This document shows, in pieces, positions 24,075 to 31,954 of a DNA stretch of 39,764 nucleotides. Positions within the stretch are counted from its first letter, which is position 1. Each line of letters opens with the position of its first letter. Under the pieces are notes generated by a model. The model searched no databases, was not told the DNA's origin, and saw only the letters and a list, made by a program, of their open reading frames with translations. The stretch lies in assembly GCA_937888775.1 (NCBI GenBank), contig CALAQT010000393.1:1-39764 (forward strand), in the 5' to 3' direction. This stretch comes from an uncultured Actinomycetes bacterium (GTDB taxonomy: Bacteria; Actinomycetota; Thermoleophilia; Solirubrobacterales; Solirubrobacteraceae). The translations under genes were made by a program, and so were the position numbers.

Positions 24075-25442
24075 ATGCGTTTTAGGCTCCGCTGGCCGCC
24101 CGCCAGCCCTCCGCCATCGCCGCCGCCCCGGCGGCCCCCGCCCTCGTTCGAGCCGGAGCAGGCCGACGGCCAGGACGCGGCCCAAGTGCCGCCAGGGCCC
24201 GAGCTTACCCCGGTCGCCCACCTCCCCCCGCCGGTCGTGGTTCCTCGCTGGGTGCAGCTCGTGTTGCTGCCGATCGCGTTGCTCGGGCTCTGGGCGCTGG
24301 CCCGAGCCGTGGGCACGGTGCTGCTGATCCTGATCGTGGCGGCCGTCGTGGCGCTGATCCTCAACCCCCTGGTCCAGCTCCTCGAGCGCGGCCGCATGCC
24401 GCGCGGGCTGGCGATTCTGGTCGTATACGCAGGCGGTTTCGCAGCGCTGACCGGGATCGGGGTGCTGTTGGCCAACCCGGCCAGCACGCAGCTGAGTCAC
24501 TTCGAGAACAACGTGCCGTCGCTGATCCGGCAGGCCAACCACGACCTGGCCAACCTCCAGAGCTGGCTGGACCGCCACGGCATCAACATCCATATCCAAA
24601 AGCAGGGACAGACCGCGCTGGACACGCTCCAGAAGAACATCCTCAAGCAATCGGGGGCGATCGTCTCCTTCTCCCGCGATCTGCTCACCCAGCTGGTCAC
24701 GACCGCCTTCGACCTTGTGCTGATCCTGGTGCTGTCGATCTACCTGTTGGTCTACGGCAGGCAGATCGGCGGCCTGGTGCGGCGCATCATGCCCCCCGGG
24801 GATGGGACGCCCGACGACGATTACCCGGTGCTGGTCCAGCGCGCGGTGTCGGGCTACGTCCGCGGCCAGCTGATGTTCAGCCTGACGATGGGGGCCAGCG
24901 CCGCGATCTCGCTGACGATCTTCGGGATGCTGGGCATCTTCCCCGACGGTGAGCGCTACGCGCTGTTCTTCGGCGTCTTCTACGGCCTGATGGAGTTCAT
25001 CCCCTACATCGGCCCGATCATCGGCCCTGCGCCGGCGGTGATCCTGGCCTTGTTCAATAATCCGATCAGCGCCGTGTGGCTGCTGATCCTGTTCATCGCG
25101 CTGCAGCAGCTCGAGGGGCATGTGATCGCGCCCCAGATGTTCAGGATCTCGCTGCGGATCAACCCGATCCTGATCATCCTCGGACTGCTGGTCGGCTATC
25201 AGCTCTACGGGGTCGTCGGGGCGCTGGTCGCGCTTCCAGTGCTGGCGGTGCTGCGCCAGACGGTGCTCTACCTGCGCCGCCACCTGGTGCTGGAGCCGTG
25301 GACGGTGGCGGGCCCGGGGGTGGGGGTGCTGGGGGTGATCGTCGATCGGTGTCCCGACTGCGGGACCGTCGCGTCGGCTTCGGACTCGTTCTGCCGCACC
25401 TGCGGAGCATCGCTGGAGCCGCGCGTGAGCACCCCGACCTGA
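24075..25442 (+). CDS. AI-2E/PerM-family permease with C-terminal zinc ribbon
   Basis: A 455-residue protein. After a Pro-rich cytoplasmic N-terminus of about 55 residues come the two leading helices, an extracytoplasmic section, and the conserved C-terminal block: Leu-Met-Glu-Phe-Ile-Pro-Tyr-Ile-Gly-Pro, Glu-Gly-His-Val-Ile-Ala-Pro and Tyr-Gly-Val-Val-Gly-Ala-Leu-Val-Ala-Leu-Pro. Family members are reported as autoinducer exporters or Na+/H+ antiporters, so a substrate cannot be given. Beyond the usual end lies a zinc ribbon, Cys426-x2-Cys429 and Cys440-x2-Cys443, which is not part of the family fold. ATG 24075 fixes the start. Confidence 0.87.
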   Translation: MRFRLRWPPASPPPSPPPRRPPPSFEPEQADGQDAAQVPPGPELTPVAHLPPPVVVPRWVQLVLLPIALLGLWALARAVGTVLLILIVAAVVALILNPLVQLLERGRMPRGLAILVVYAGGFAALTGIGVLLANPASTQLSHFENNVPSLIRQANHDLANLQSWLDRHGINIHIQKQGQTALDTLQKNILKQSGAIVSFSRDLLTQLVTTAFDLVLILVLSIYLLVYGRQIGGLVRRIMPPGDGTPDDDYPVLVQRAVSGYVRGQLMFSLTMGASAAISLTIFGMLGIFPDGERYALFFGVFYGLMEFIPYIGPIIGPAPAVILALFNNPISAVWLLILFIALQQLEGHVIAPQMFRISLRINPILIILGLLVGYQLYGVVGALVALPVLAVLRQTVLYLRRHLVLEPWTVAGPGVGVLGVIVDRCPDCGTVASASDSFCRTCGASLEPRVSTPT

Positions 25443-25481
25443 TCGGCTTGCGCGTGACGATCCTGTAATAGCCTGCGGGCG

Positions 25482-26207
25482 GTGCCCACATCCGCCTCTT
25501 CCGAGCAGACGAGCACGCTGACCGCTCGCTCGCTGGCCAGGCGCTACGGGGAGCGTATCGCCCTGCACGAGGTCAGCTTCGAGCTGCGGGCCGGCGAGCT
25601 GGTCGGCCTGGTGGGACCCAACGGCGCGGGCAAGACGACCTTGCTCTCGATCCTGGCCGGAGTGCTGGCGCCCAGCGCGGGGGAGCTCAGCCGCGCGCCG
25701 CGGGAGATCGGCTGGGTCCCCCAGCAGCCGGCGCTCTACTCCAAGCTCTCCGTGGCCGAGAACCTACGCCTGTTCGCGCGGCTGGAGAAGCTCGCCGACC
25801 CTGACCAGGCGGTGGCCAGGATGCTCGAGCAGACGGCGCTCGAGGATCGCGCCGACGAGGAGGTCGGCCGATTGTCAGGCGGCAACCAGCAGCGCGTCAA
25901 CATCGCGATCGGGCTGCTGGCGGCGCCCGCCGTCCTGCTGCTCGACGAGCCCTCGGCCTCGCTGGACCCGCGTCAGCGCGAGCGGCTGTGGGAGTTCATC
26001 GGGAGCCTGGCCGGAGGCGGCACGACGGTCGTCTACTCGACCCACAACGTGTCCGAGGTAGAGCGCTACGCCGACCGAGTGCTGCTGCTCGTCGACGGCG
26101 AGCTGCTGTTCACCGGCACGCCGTCCGAGCTGGAGCGGGCCGTCGGCGGCGATGCGCGGGATTTCGAGGCTGCGTTTATGCGCTTCCTTCACGCGCGAGG
26201 TCATTAG
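25482..26207 (+). CDS. ABC exporter ATP-binding protein (ABC-2 type, CcmA-like)
   Basis: A 241-residue nucleotide-binding subunit. Walker A Gly-Pro-Asn-Gly-Ala-Gly-Lys-Thr-Thr, signature Leu-Ser-Gly-Gly-Asn-Gln-Gln-Arg, Walker B Val-Leu-Leu-Leu-Asp-Glu-Pro-Ser, D-loop Ser-Leu-Asp-Pro and the switch His in Tyr-Ser-Thr-His-Asn are all intact. GTG 25482 starts 39 bases after the AI-2E gene. The permease follows at 26216, so they form one exporter. Substrate unknown. Confidence 0.9.
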   Translation: MPTSASSEQTSTLTARSLARRYGERIALHEVSFELRAGELVGLVGPNGAGKTTLLSILAGVLAPSAGELSRAPREIGWVPQQPALYSKLSVAENLRLFARLEKLADPDQAVARMLEQTALEDRADEEVGRLSGGNQQRVNIAIGLLAAPAVLLLDEPSASLDPRQRERLWEFIGSLAGGGTTVVYSTHNVSEVERYADRVLLLVDGELLFTGTPSELERAVGGDARDFEAAFMRFLHARGH

Positions 26208-26215
26208 GTGCTCCC

Positions 26216-27568
26216 GTGCGTTGGCTGTTGATCAAGGATCTGCAGATCCTCAAGCGCTCCCCGCTGCTGGTGGGGTTGCTGATCGTCTATCCGATCGCGA
26301 TCGCGCTGATGATCGGCTTCGCGCTGTCCAGCCCGCCGGGCAAGCCCAAGGTGGCGTTCTACAACGAGGTGGCGCCGGGTCAGGGCAAGATCAGCTTCGG
26401 CAGCCAGCAGATCAACGTCGCCCAGTACGCCAGCCAGCTGTTTGAGTCGGTCCAGGCGATCAAGGTGCATTCGCGCGCTGAGGCGATCGCCAAGGTGCGC
26501 GACGGGCAGGCGCTGGCGGCGGTGATCATCCCCGCCGACATCCCGCAGCAGATCCAGAACCTGGTGACCAACGGCGTCGGGAAGCCGACGGTCCAGCTGT
26601 TCTTGAACAACAAGGACCCGGTACAGCGCCAGTTCGCCGATCAGGCGATCTCCCAGCGGCTCGCCGAGGTCGAGCAGGCGGTGTCAAAGCAGGTGCTGCG
26701 GGTTGCGGTCAGCGATCTGCAGCAGGTGCTCAACGGAGGCTCGGTGCAGATCCTGGGCCAGAAGGTGGGGCTGCTGGGCCTGCGCAACTCACGCACGATC
26801 GTGCAGGGCACGATCGCGTCGCTGCCTGTGCGCTCGCCGCTGCGAGCGGCGCTCGGCCAGGTAGTGGGATTCGCCAATCTGGCGATCCAGGGACTGAGCT
26901 TCGCCACCCCCGTGCTGGGCTCGATCGGGACGCCCCTTACCGTCCAGCAGACCGAGCTGGCGGGTGCGACCACACCAACCGCCACCTACGCGGTGGCGAT
27001 CGCGGTAATCGTCTCGCTGATGTTCGTGACGATGCTGCTGGCCGCCGGGATGCTCGCGATCGAGCGCGCCGAGAACACCTACACGCGGCTGATCCGCGGC
27101 CTTGTCTCACCCGGGCAACTGCTGTCGGAGAAGGTCGCGCTGTCGGCCGGCTGCGCGTCGATCGTGGCGCTGCTGATGTCGGCCTTCGTGTCGCTGTTCG
27201 TGCCCCTGGACTGGTCACGCTTTGAGCTCTGGGTGCTGGCGCTGGCGTTCGGCGGCCTGGCCTTCGGCGCGCTCGGGGTGGCGCTGGGAGGGGTCGCGCG
27301 GGAGGTGAGCGCCTCTTCGCTACTGGCCTTCCTGGTCTCGCTGCCGATCGCCTTCGTCGCGCTGGTGCCCGCCAATGCCGTGTCCGGCACGCTGAGGTCG
27401 GTGCTCGATGCGATCGCGTTCGCGTTCCCGTTTAAGGCCGCCCTGGAGGCGGTCGACAACGCGTTCAGCGGGACTGCGCCGGGGATCGGCGGACCGCTGC
27501 TGCACCTAGTGGTGCTGACCGCCATATTCGGGGCGCTGGCGCGCGTCGCTCTGCGGCGCTTCGCCTGA
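26216..27568 (+). CDS. ABC-2 type exporter permease
   Basis: A 450-residue permease. It opens with the short cytoplasmic helix Leu-Leu-Ile-Lys-Asp-Leu-Gln-Ile-Leu-Lys and a first membrane helix, has an extracytoplasmic section of about 250 residues, then five or six helices with the family segment Ala-Ile-Glu-Arg-Ala-Glu-Asn-Thr-Tyr and Val-Ser-Pro-Gly-Gln-Leu-Leu-Ser-Glu-Lys. This is the ABC2_membrane_3 layout (YhgE/NatB-like). GTG 26216 follows the ATPase stop by 8 bases. The 18 bases around its stop codon are duplicated 48 bases downstream. Confidence 0.88.
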   Translation: MRWLLIKDLQILKRSPLLVGLLIVYPIAIALMIGFALSSPPGKPKVAFYNEVAPGQGKISFGSQQINVAQYASQLFESVQAIKVHSRAEAIAKVRDGQALAAVIIPADIPQQIQNLVTNGVGKPTVQLFLNNKDPVQRQFADQAISQRLAEVEQAVSKQVLRVAVSDLQQVLNGGSVQILGQKVGLLGLRNSRTIVQGTIASLPVRSPLRAALGQVVGFANLAIQGLSFATPVLGSIGTPLTVQQTELAGATTPTATYAVAIAVIVSLMFVTMLLAAGMLAIERAENTYTRLIRGLVSPGQLLSEKVALSAGCASIVALLMSAFVSLFVPLDWSRFELWVLALAFGGLAFGALGVALGGVAREVSASSLLAFLVSLPIAFVALVPANAVSGTLRSVLDAIAFAFPFKAALEAVDNAFSGTAPGIGGPLLHLVVLTAIFGALARVALRRFA

Positions 27569-27621
27569 CGGCGGGGCCGGCGTGGTGGCTCGGACTGGGG
27601 GGAGCGCTTCGCCTGACGGCG
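27556..27621. repeat. 18-bp direct repeat spanning the permease stop codon
   Basis: The same 18 bases, containing TTCGCCTGACGG, occur at 27556-27573 (with the real stop TGA at 27566-27568) and at 27604-27621 in the intergenic gap. Confidence 0.85.
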
Positions 27622-27628
27622 CGAGCGC

Positions 27629-27847
27629 TCAGCGGTCGCCGACGGTGCTGCGGAACATGACCGCGCAGATCGCGGCGATGATCAGCGCGAGCACCGGAAG
27701 CGTGAGCCCGATCACGCCGACGATGGCGAGCACCAGGCCGACCACGCCGACCGTCCCGGCCGTGCCGCCGACGACCACCAGACGGTAGGCGCGCTGCTCG
27801 CGGGCCCGCTTGGGCGTGTAGTTGCCGCGCTTCTGAATGTTGCTCAC
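27629..27847 (-). CDS. Small two-helix membrane protein, uncharacterised
   Basis: About 72 residues. A basic N-terminus (Asn-Ile-Gln-Lys-Arg-Gly-Asn-Tyr-Thr-Pro-Lys-Arg-Ala-Arg-Glu) precedes two hydrophobic helices separated by a short Gly-containing turn, with Phe-Arg-Ser-Thr-Val at the end. The positive-inside pattern puts both ends in the cytoplasm. I do not recognise a function. GTG 27847, GTG 27853 and TTG 27856 are all possible starts. Codon use matches its neighbours. Confidence 0.65.
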   Translation of the reverse strand: MSNIQKRGNYTPKRAREQRAYRLVVVGGTAGTVGVVGLVLAIVGVIGLTLPVLALIIAAICAVMFRSTVGDR

Positions 27848-27945
27848 AGTCACCAAGCGTAGAGCATCGTTCTTGAACGCTGCACCAACGCGGCGCGGCG
27901 ACGGGGCGCGCCGGTGAATATGCGGTGCGCTAGGTTTGACCGGCG

Positions 27946-28227
27946 ATGGTCGACCCCAATCAGCACCATCTGCTGCTCTACACCTACGTCGAGGACATAG
28001 TGGCGCGGCGCGGTCCCTACCGTGAGGCGCATCTGGAGCGGATCCGCGCGGAGCGCGACGCCGGCCGGCTGGTGATGGCCGGTGCGCTCGGAAATCCGCC
28101 CACCGGCGGCGCGATCGTGTTCAGGGGCGTCGAGCCTGAGTTGATCGAGGCGTTCGCGGCCGGCGACCCGTACGTGGAGGCCGGGCTGGTCACCTCCTGG
28201 CGCGTAGAGCGCTGGAACCTGGTCTAA
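27946..28227 (+). CDS. YciI-like protein
   Basis: A 93-residue ferredoxin-like dimeric alpha-beta barrel. The Arg-Gly-Pro-Tyr-Arg-Glu-Ala-His-Leu segment carries the conserved His, Gly-Ala-Leu-Gly follows, and Gly-Asp-Pro-Tyr-Val-Glu-Ala-Gly-Leu is the family closing motif with its conserved Asp. The biochemical role of YciI proteins is poorly defined. It sits 51 bases before hemB on the same strand and may be the first gene of the heme operon. Confidence 0.85.
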   Translation: MVDPNQHHLLLYTYVEDIVARRGPYREAHLERIRAERDAGRLVMAGALGNPPTGGAIVFRGVEPELIEAFAAGDPYVEAGLVTSWRVERWNLV

Positions 28228-28278
28228 GGGCCTGACCGAAGGAGTCGGTTCGGCGCCATCCGGACGCCGGTATCCTCG

Positions 28279-29322
28279 GTGAAAGTCATGCCCTTTCCGC
28301 AAACCCGCCTCCGCCGGCTGCGCGCCACCCGGGCGTTGCGCGGGCTCGTCCGTGAAACGCGTCTGGCGCCGGCCGATTTCGTCTACCCGATGTTCGTCGC
28401 GGACGGCATCGATCGCCGTGAGCCGATCGCCTCCATGCCGGGCATCGACCGGCTGTCGATCGCCCACGCGGTGGCCGAGGCGGGCGAGGCGCTGGCGCTC
28501 CGGATTCCCGCGGTCCTGCTGTTCGGGATCCCGGCCGCCAAGGACGAAGAGGGCTCGGGCGCGTGGGATGACGAGGGGATCGTGCAGCTGGCCACGCGGG
28601 CGATCAAACAGGCTCACCCGGATCTGCTCGTGGTCGCCGATCTGTGCCTCTGCGAGTACACCAGTCACGGGCACTGCGGCGTGGTCAGGCAGCTGGATGA
28701 CTCGGGCGCTGGCGGATCCGGCGAGGCTGGACGCCGAGCCGGCGGCAAGCGCGAGGACATCGTCGACAACGACGCGACGCTCGAGCTGCTGGCCCGCACC
28801 GCGATCTCACAGGCGCGCGCCGGAGCCGACATCATCGCCCCCAGCGACATGATGGACGGCCGTGTCGGCGCGATCCGCAGCGCGCTGGACGACGACGGTT
28901 TCTCCGAGACGCCGATCATGGCCTACTCGGCGAAGTTCGCCTCGGCGTTCTACGGGCCGTTCCGCGATGCCGCCGACTCCACCCCGGCCTTCGGAGACCG
29001 GCGTGCATACCAGATGGATCCGGCCAACGGCGAGGAGGCGGTCCGCGAGGCTCGGCTCGACGTGGAGGAGGGGGCCGACATCCTGATGGTCAAGCCGGCG
29101 CTGCCCTACCTCGACGTGATTCGCCGCGTCAAGGACGAGACCGGCATGCCGCTGGCTGCCTACAACGTCAGCGGGGAGTACTCGATGCTCAAGGCTGCGG
29201 TCGCCGCGGGCTATCTTGACGAGCGCGCCGCCGTCCTTGAATCACTTACCTCGATCCGTCGCGCGGGGGCCGACATCGTGATCACCTACCACGCTAAGGA
29301 GGCTGCGCGATGGCTGCAATAG
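28279..29322 (+). CDS. hemB: Porphobilinogen synthase (5-aminolevulinate dehydratase)
   Basis: Condenses two 5-aminolevulinates to porphobilinogen in tetrapyrrole synthesis. The zinc cysteines are present in Asp-Leu-Cys123-Leu-Cys125-Glu-Tyr-Thr-Ser-His-Gly-His-Cys133-Gly, so this is the zinc-dependent type. Schiff-base lysines are Lys219 (Tyr-Ser-Ala-Lys-Phe) and Lys272 (Met-Val-Lys-Pro-Ala). A Gly/Ala/Arg-rich insertion of about 20 residues (about 138-160) separates the zinc loop from Val-Asp-Asn-Asp-Ala-Thr. GTG 28279 or ATG 28288 may be the start. The end overlaps the next gene by 13 bases, so they are co-translated. Confidence 0.95.
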   Translation: MKVMPFPQTRLRRLRATRALRGLVRETRLAPADFVYPMFVADGIDRREPIASMPGIDRLSIAHAVAEAGEALALRIPAVLLFGIPAAKDEEGSGAWDDEGIVQLATRAIKQAHPDLLVVADLCLCEYTSHGHCGVVRQLDDSGAGGSGEAGRRAGGKREDIVDNDATLELLARTAISQARAGADIIAPSDMMDGRVGAIRSALDDDGFSETPIMAYSAKFASAFYGPFRDAADSTPAFGDRRAYQMDPANGEEAVREARLDVEEGADILMVKPALPYLDVIRRVKDETGMPLAAYNVSGEYSMLKAAVAAGYLDERAAVLESLTSIRRAGADIVITYHAKEAARWLQ

Positions 29323-30440
29323 GCAAGCCCGGGACGACCCAGTCCGCCGGCACCGCCCCGACCGGGAGCCAGCACGGCCCGAAGCTTCGCAGCCGCAAGC
29401 ATGGCGCGGCGATCGAGCTCGACGACCTGGACAAGCGCCTGCTCAACCTGATGCAAGGCAGCTTCCCGATCGCCCGCCGGCCCTATCAGCACGTCGCGAG
29501 CGCGGCCGGGATCAGCGAGACGGAGGTGATGGCCCGCGTCCAGCGGCTGCTCGACGAGCGCATCATCCGCCAGATCACGCCGATCTTCGACACCCGGGCG
29601 CTCGGCTACTCGTCGATGCTGGTCGCCGCCAAGGTCGATCCCGACAACCCCTGGCGGTCGGCGAACGTGATTAATGCCCACCCGGGCGTGTCGCACAACT
29701 ACCTGCGCAACCACGAGTTCAACATCTGGTTCACGATTGCCACCGAGCCCGACTCCCCGCTGGGGCTGCAGGGCACGTTGGAGGTCCTCGCCCGGATAGC
29801 CGGCGCCGAGTCGATTCGCCAGCTGCCGACGCTGAAGCTGTTCAAGATCAGGATGGACCTGGAGATGGAGGGCGGGACCGATGCGCTCTCCAAGGCCGTG
29901 GAAGCGGCCGCGCCGGCCGAGATCGAGCGCCAGCCCTGTGACGAGTCAGACATGGCGGTGATCCGCGCGCTGCAGGGTGACATGCCGGTCATCTCCGAGC
30001 CCTACGCGCCGGCGGCCGGAGAGCTCGGGATGACACAGGAGCGGCTGCTGGCCCACTTGGAGCAGATGCAGGAGCGCCGGCTGCTACGCCGGGTCGCCGC
30101 GATCCTGTTTCACCGCCGCGCCGGTTTCAGCGCCAACGGGATGGGCGTGTGGAAGGTGCCCGACGAGCAGATTCTGGAGCTCGGGATGCGCATGGCCGCG
30201 TTCCGCGGGATTTCGCATTGCTACCAGCGCCCGACCTACGCCGACTGGCCCTATTCGGTGTTCACGATGGCCCACGGCCGATCCAAGGAGGAGTGCGACG
30301 CGATCCTCGACACGATCGCTGCCGACACCGGCATCCAGGAGCGCTCGACGCTGTACTCCTCGACGGAGTTCAAGAAGATTCGCCTGCTCTACTTCACCCA
30401 GGACTATCGGGCCTGGGAGCGCGAGCACGCCGGCGTGTGA
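29310..30440 (+). CDS. Fused siroheme decarboxylase-like protein (AhbA-AhbB, Lrp/AsnC fold)
   Basis: A 376-residue protein of two AsnC-like modules, each a winged helix followed by a ferredoxin-like domain. Module 1 (about 36-190) has the motif His129-Asn-Tyr-Leu-Arg133 with Asn138 and Trp140. Module 2 (about 208-370) has His303-Cys-Tyr-Gln-Arg307, Trp-Pro-Tyr (313-315) and His322. These are the signatures of AhbA/NirD-type and AhbB/NirL-type halves, which together decarboxylate siroheme to didecarboxysiroheme in the alternative heme route or d1 heme synthesis. Its place between hemB and hemL, overlapping both, supports a tetrapyrrole role over ordinary transcription control. A 35-residue disordered tail precedes module 1. 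An automatic pipeline would likely call it an Lrp/AsnC regulator. Confidence 0.8.
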   Translation: MAAIGKPGTTQSAGTAPTGSQHGPKLRSRKHGAAIELDDLDKRLLNLMQGSFPIARRPYQHVASAAGISETEVMARVQRLLDERIIRQITPIFDTRALGYSSMLVAAKVDPDNPWRSANVINAHPGVSHNYLRNHEFNIWFTIATEPDSPLGLQGTLEVLARIAGAESIRQLPTLKLFKIRMDLEMEGGTDALSKAVEAAAPAEIERQPCDESDMAVIRALQGDMPVISEPYAPAAGELGMTQERLLAHLEQMQERRLLRRVAAILFHRRAGFSANGMGVWKVPDEQILELGMRMAAFRGISHCYQRPTYADWPYSVFTMAHGRSKEECDAILDTIAADTGIQERSTLYSSTEFKKIRLLYFTQDYRAWEREHAGV

Positions 30441-31738
30441 GCGCGGCTGCGGTCAACACCTCTCGGTCCTCCGAGCTCTACGCGCGGGCGCAGCGTCTGC
30501 TGCCCGGCGGCGTGAATTCACCCGTGCGGGCGATGCGAGCGATATCGCGCGACCCGATCTTCATCGCGTCGGGCCACGGCTCGAGGATCCGTGACGTCGA
30601 CGGCAACGAGTACGTCGACTGGGTGTCCTCCTGGGGACCGCTGATCCTGGGTCACGCGCACCCGGAGGTGATCGAGGCGGTGATCGCGGCGGCGAGGAGC
30701 GGCACGAGCTTCGGGGCGCCGACCGAAGGCGAGGTCGAGCTGGCCGCGCAGGTCGCCGAGCGGGTGCCCTCGATCCAGATGCTGCGGATGACCTCGTCGG
30801 GGACCGAAGCCACGATGAGCGCGATCCGCCTGGCGCGCGCGGTCACCGGCCGCGAGCCGGTGCTCAAGTTCGCAGGCGCCTACCACGGTCACGTCGACGG
30901 CCTGCTCGCCCAGGCCGGCTCGGGACTGGCGACACAGGGGATCCCAGCCAGCCCCGGGGTACCCGAAGCCGCGGCGAGCGCGACCGTGATCGTGCCCTGG
31001 AACGACCCCCCGGCGCTGGTGGCGGCGACCGAGCGACACCCGCTGGCGGCGATCCTGGCCGAGCCGGTGCCGGCCAATATGGGGCTGGTGGCGCCCGAGC
31101 CCGGCTTTCTGGAGCTGCTGCGCGAGCGCGCTGATGCGACCGGCGCCCTGCTCGTCTTCGACGAGGTGATCTCCGGCTTTCGCGTTGCCCGCGGCGGCGC
31201 TCAGGCGCACTTCGGCGTGACGCCGGATCTGACCATCCTGGGCAAGATCGTCGGCGGAGGGCTGCCGGCGGCGGCCTATGGCGGCCCGCGGGCGCTGATG
31301 GAGCGCATCGCCCCGGCGGGCGACGTCTACCAGGCGGGGACCCTGTCCGGCAATCCGCTGGCGGTGGCTGCGGCATTGGCGACGCTTGCGCGACTCGACG
31401 CCGACGCCTACCGGCGGCTGGCGCAGGTCACCGAGGCGCTCGCCGCCGGACTGCGCGCGGTGGCCGCCGAGGCCGGCCGGGCGGTCCAGGTGCACAGCCT
31501 GCCCGGCCTGCTGACGGTGTTCTTCTCTGACTCGCCGGTGACCGACTACGAGTCCGCCGCCGCCTGCGACCTGGTCGCCCACGGTGCCTGGTGCCGAGCG
31601 TTGCTGGACCGGGGGGTATATCCACCGCCTTCACAGTTCGAGGCCTGGTTTCCGTCGTTGGCACATACCGACGAGGACGTGCAGCGCACGCTCGACGCGG
31701 CGCTCGAGGCGTTCCGGGAGCTGCCGGAGCGTGCATGA
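30437..31738 (+). CDS. hemL: Glutamate-1-semialdehyde 2,1-aminomutase
   Basis: PLP enzyme making 5-aminolevulinate from glutamate-1-semialdehyde (the C5 route); 433 residues. Landmarks are Pro-Gly-Gly-Val-Asn-Ser-Pro-Val-Arg near the start, Ser-Ser-Gly-Thr-Glu-Ala-Thr-Met, Tyr-His-Gly-His-Val-Asp, Phe-Asp-Glu-Val-Ile-Ser-Gly-Phe-Arg, Schiff-base Lys in Ile-Leu-Gly-Lys-Ile-Val-Gly-Gly-Gly and Gly-Thr-Leu-Ser-Gly-Asn-Pro. GTG 30437 overlaps the previous stop as GTGA. The last codons, Pro-Glu-Arg-Ala-stop, form the first 13 bases of the 44-bp repeat array, and its TGA overlaps the first mini-ORF as ATGA. Confidence 0.95.
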   Translation: MSAAAVNTSRSSELYARAQRLLPGGVNSPVRAMRAISRDPIFIASGHGSRIRDVDGNEYVDWVSSWGPLILGHAHPEVIEAVIAAARSGTSFGAPTEGEVELAAQVAERVPSIQMLRMTSSGTEATMSAIRLARAVTGREPVLKFAGAYHGHVDGLLAQAGSGLATQGIPASPGVPEAAASATVIVPWNDPPALVAATERHPLAAILAEPVPANMGLVAPEPGFLELLRERADATGALLVFDEVISGFRVARGGAQAHFGVTPDLTILGKIVGGGLPAAAYGGPRALMERIAPAGDVYQAGTLSGNPLAVAAALATLARLDADAYRRLAQVTEALAAGLRAVAAEAGRAVQVHSLPGLLTVFFSDSPVTDYESAAACDLVAHGAWCRALLDRGVYPPPSQFEAWFPSLAHTDEDVQRTLDAALEAFRELPERA

Positions 31739-31782
31739 ACGCCATGGGGACTGTTGTTCATTCCGGGCCGGAGCGTGCATGA
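31735..31782 (+). CDS. Mini-ORF 1 of the chain (15 residues, MNAMGTVVHSGPERA)
   Basis: First of six identical mini-ORFs. Its ATG overlaps the hemL stop as ATGA, and GGAG at 31726-31729, five bases upstream, lies in the hemL coding end. Identical copies start at 31779, 31823, 31867 and 31911 (ending 31826, 31870, 31914 and 31958), each overlapping the next by four bases. The peptide has no hydrophobic stretch or signal. A second in-frame ATG at codon 4 lacks its own ribosome site. Whether peptides accumulate, or only translation passing through matters, cannot be told from sequence. Confidence 0.5.
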   Translation: MNAMGTVVHSGPERA

Positions 31783-31784
31783 AC
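31756..31784 (+). promoter_or_regulatory. Hairpin hiding the ribosome site and start of each mini-ORF
   Basis: GTTCAT (31756-31761) can pair with ATGAAC (31779-31784), which contains the next start codon. Inside it TCCG pairs with CGGA, which covers most of the GGAG, around a GGC triloop with a 6-nt bulge. The same structure recurs every 44 bases. A ribosome finishing the upstream frame would open it, a classic basis for translational coupling. Drawn by eye, not folded computationally. Confidence 0.5.
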
Positions 31785-31954
31785 GCCATGGGGACTGTTG
31801 TTCATTCCGGGCCGGAGCGTGCATGAACGCCATGGGGACTGTTGTTCATTCCGGGCCGGAGCGTGCATGAACGCCATGGGGACTGTTGTTCATTCCGGGC
31901 CGGAGCGTGCATGAACGCCATGGGGACTGTTGTTCATTCCGGGCCGGAGCGTGC

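Noticed and set aside
23228..24487. N-terminal extension of the YmdB-like protein to 419 residues
   Set aside because: Residues before ATG 24046 are antisense of the AI-2E-family gene's N-terminus; the conserved protein begins at Met-Thr-Asp-His or just after.
24039..25568. A 509-codon minus-strand frame opposite the AI-2E-family gene
   Set aside because: High-GC shadow rich in Arg, Gln, His and Asp with no domain; the plus-strand gene is clear.
31584..31826. Longer frames running through the 44-bp repeats
   Set aside because: They arise because a 44-bp period cycles through all three frames; none has a start, ribosome site or composition as good as the chained mini-ORFs.
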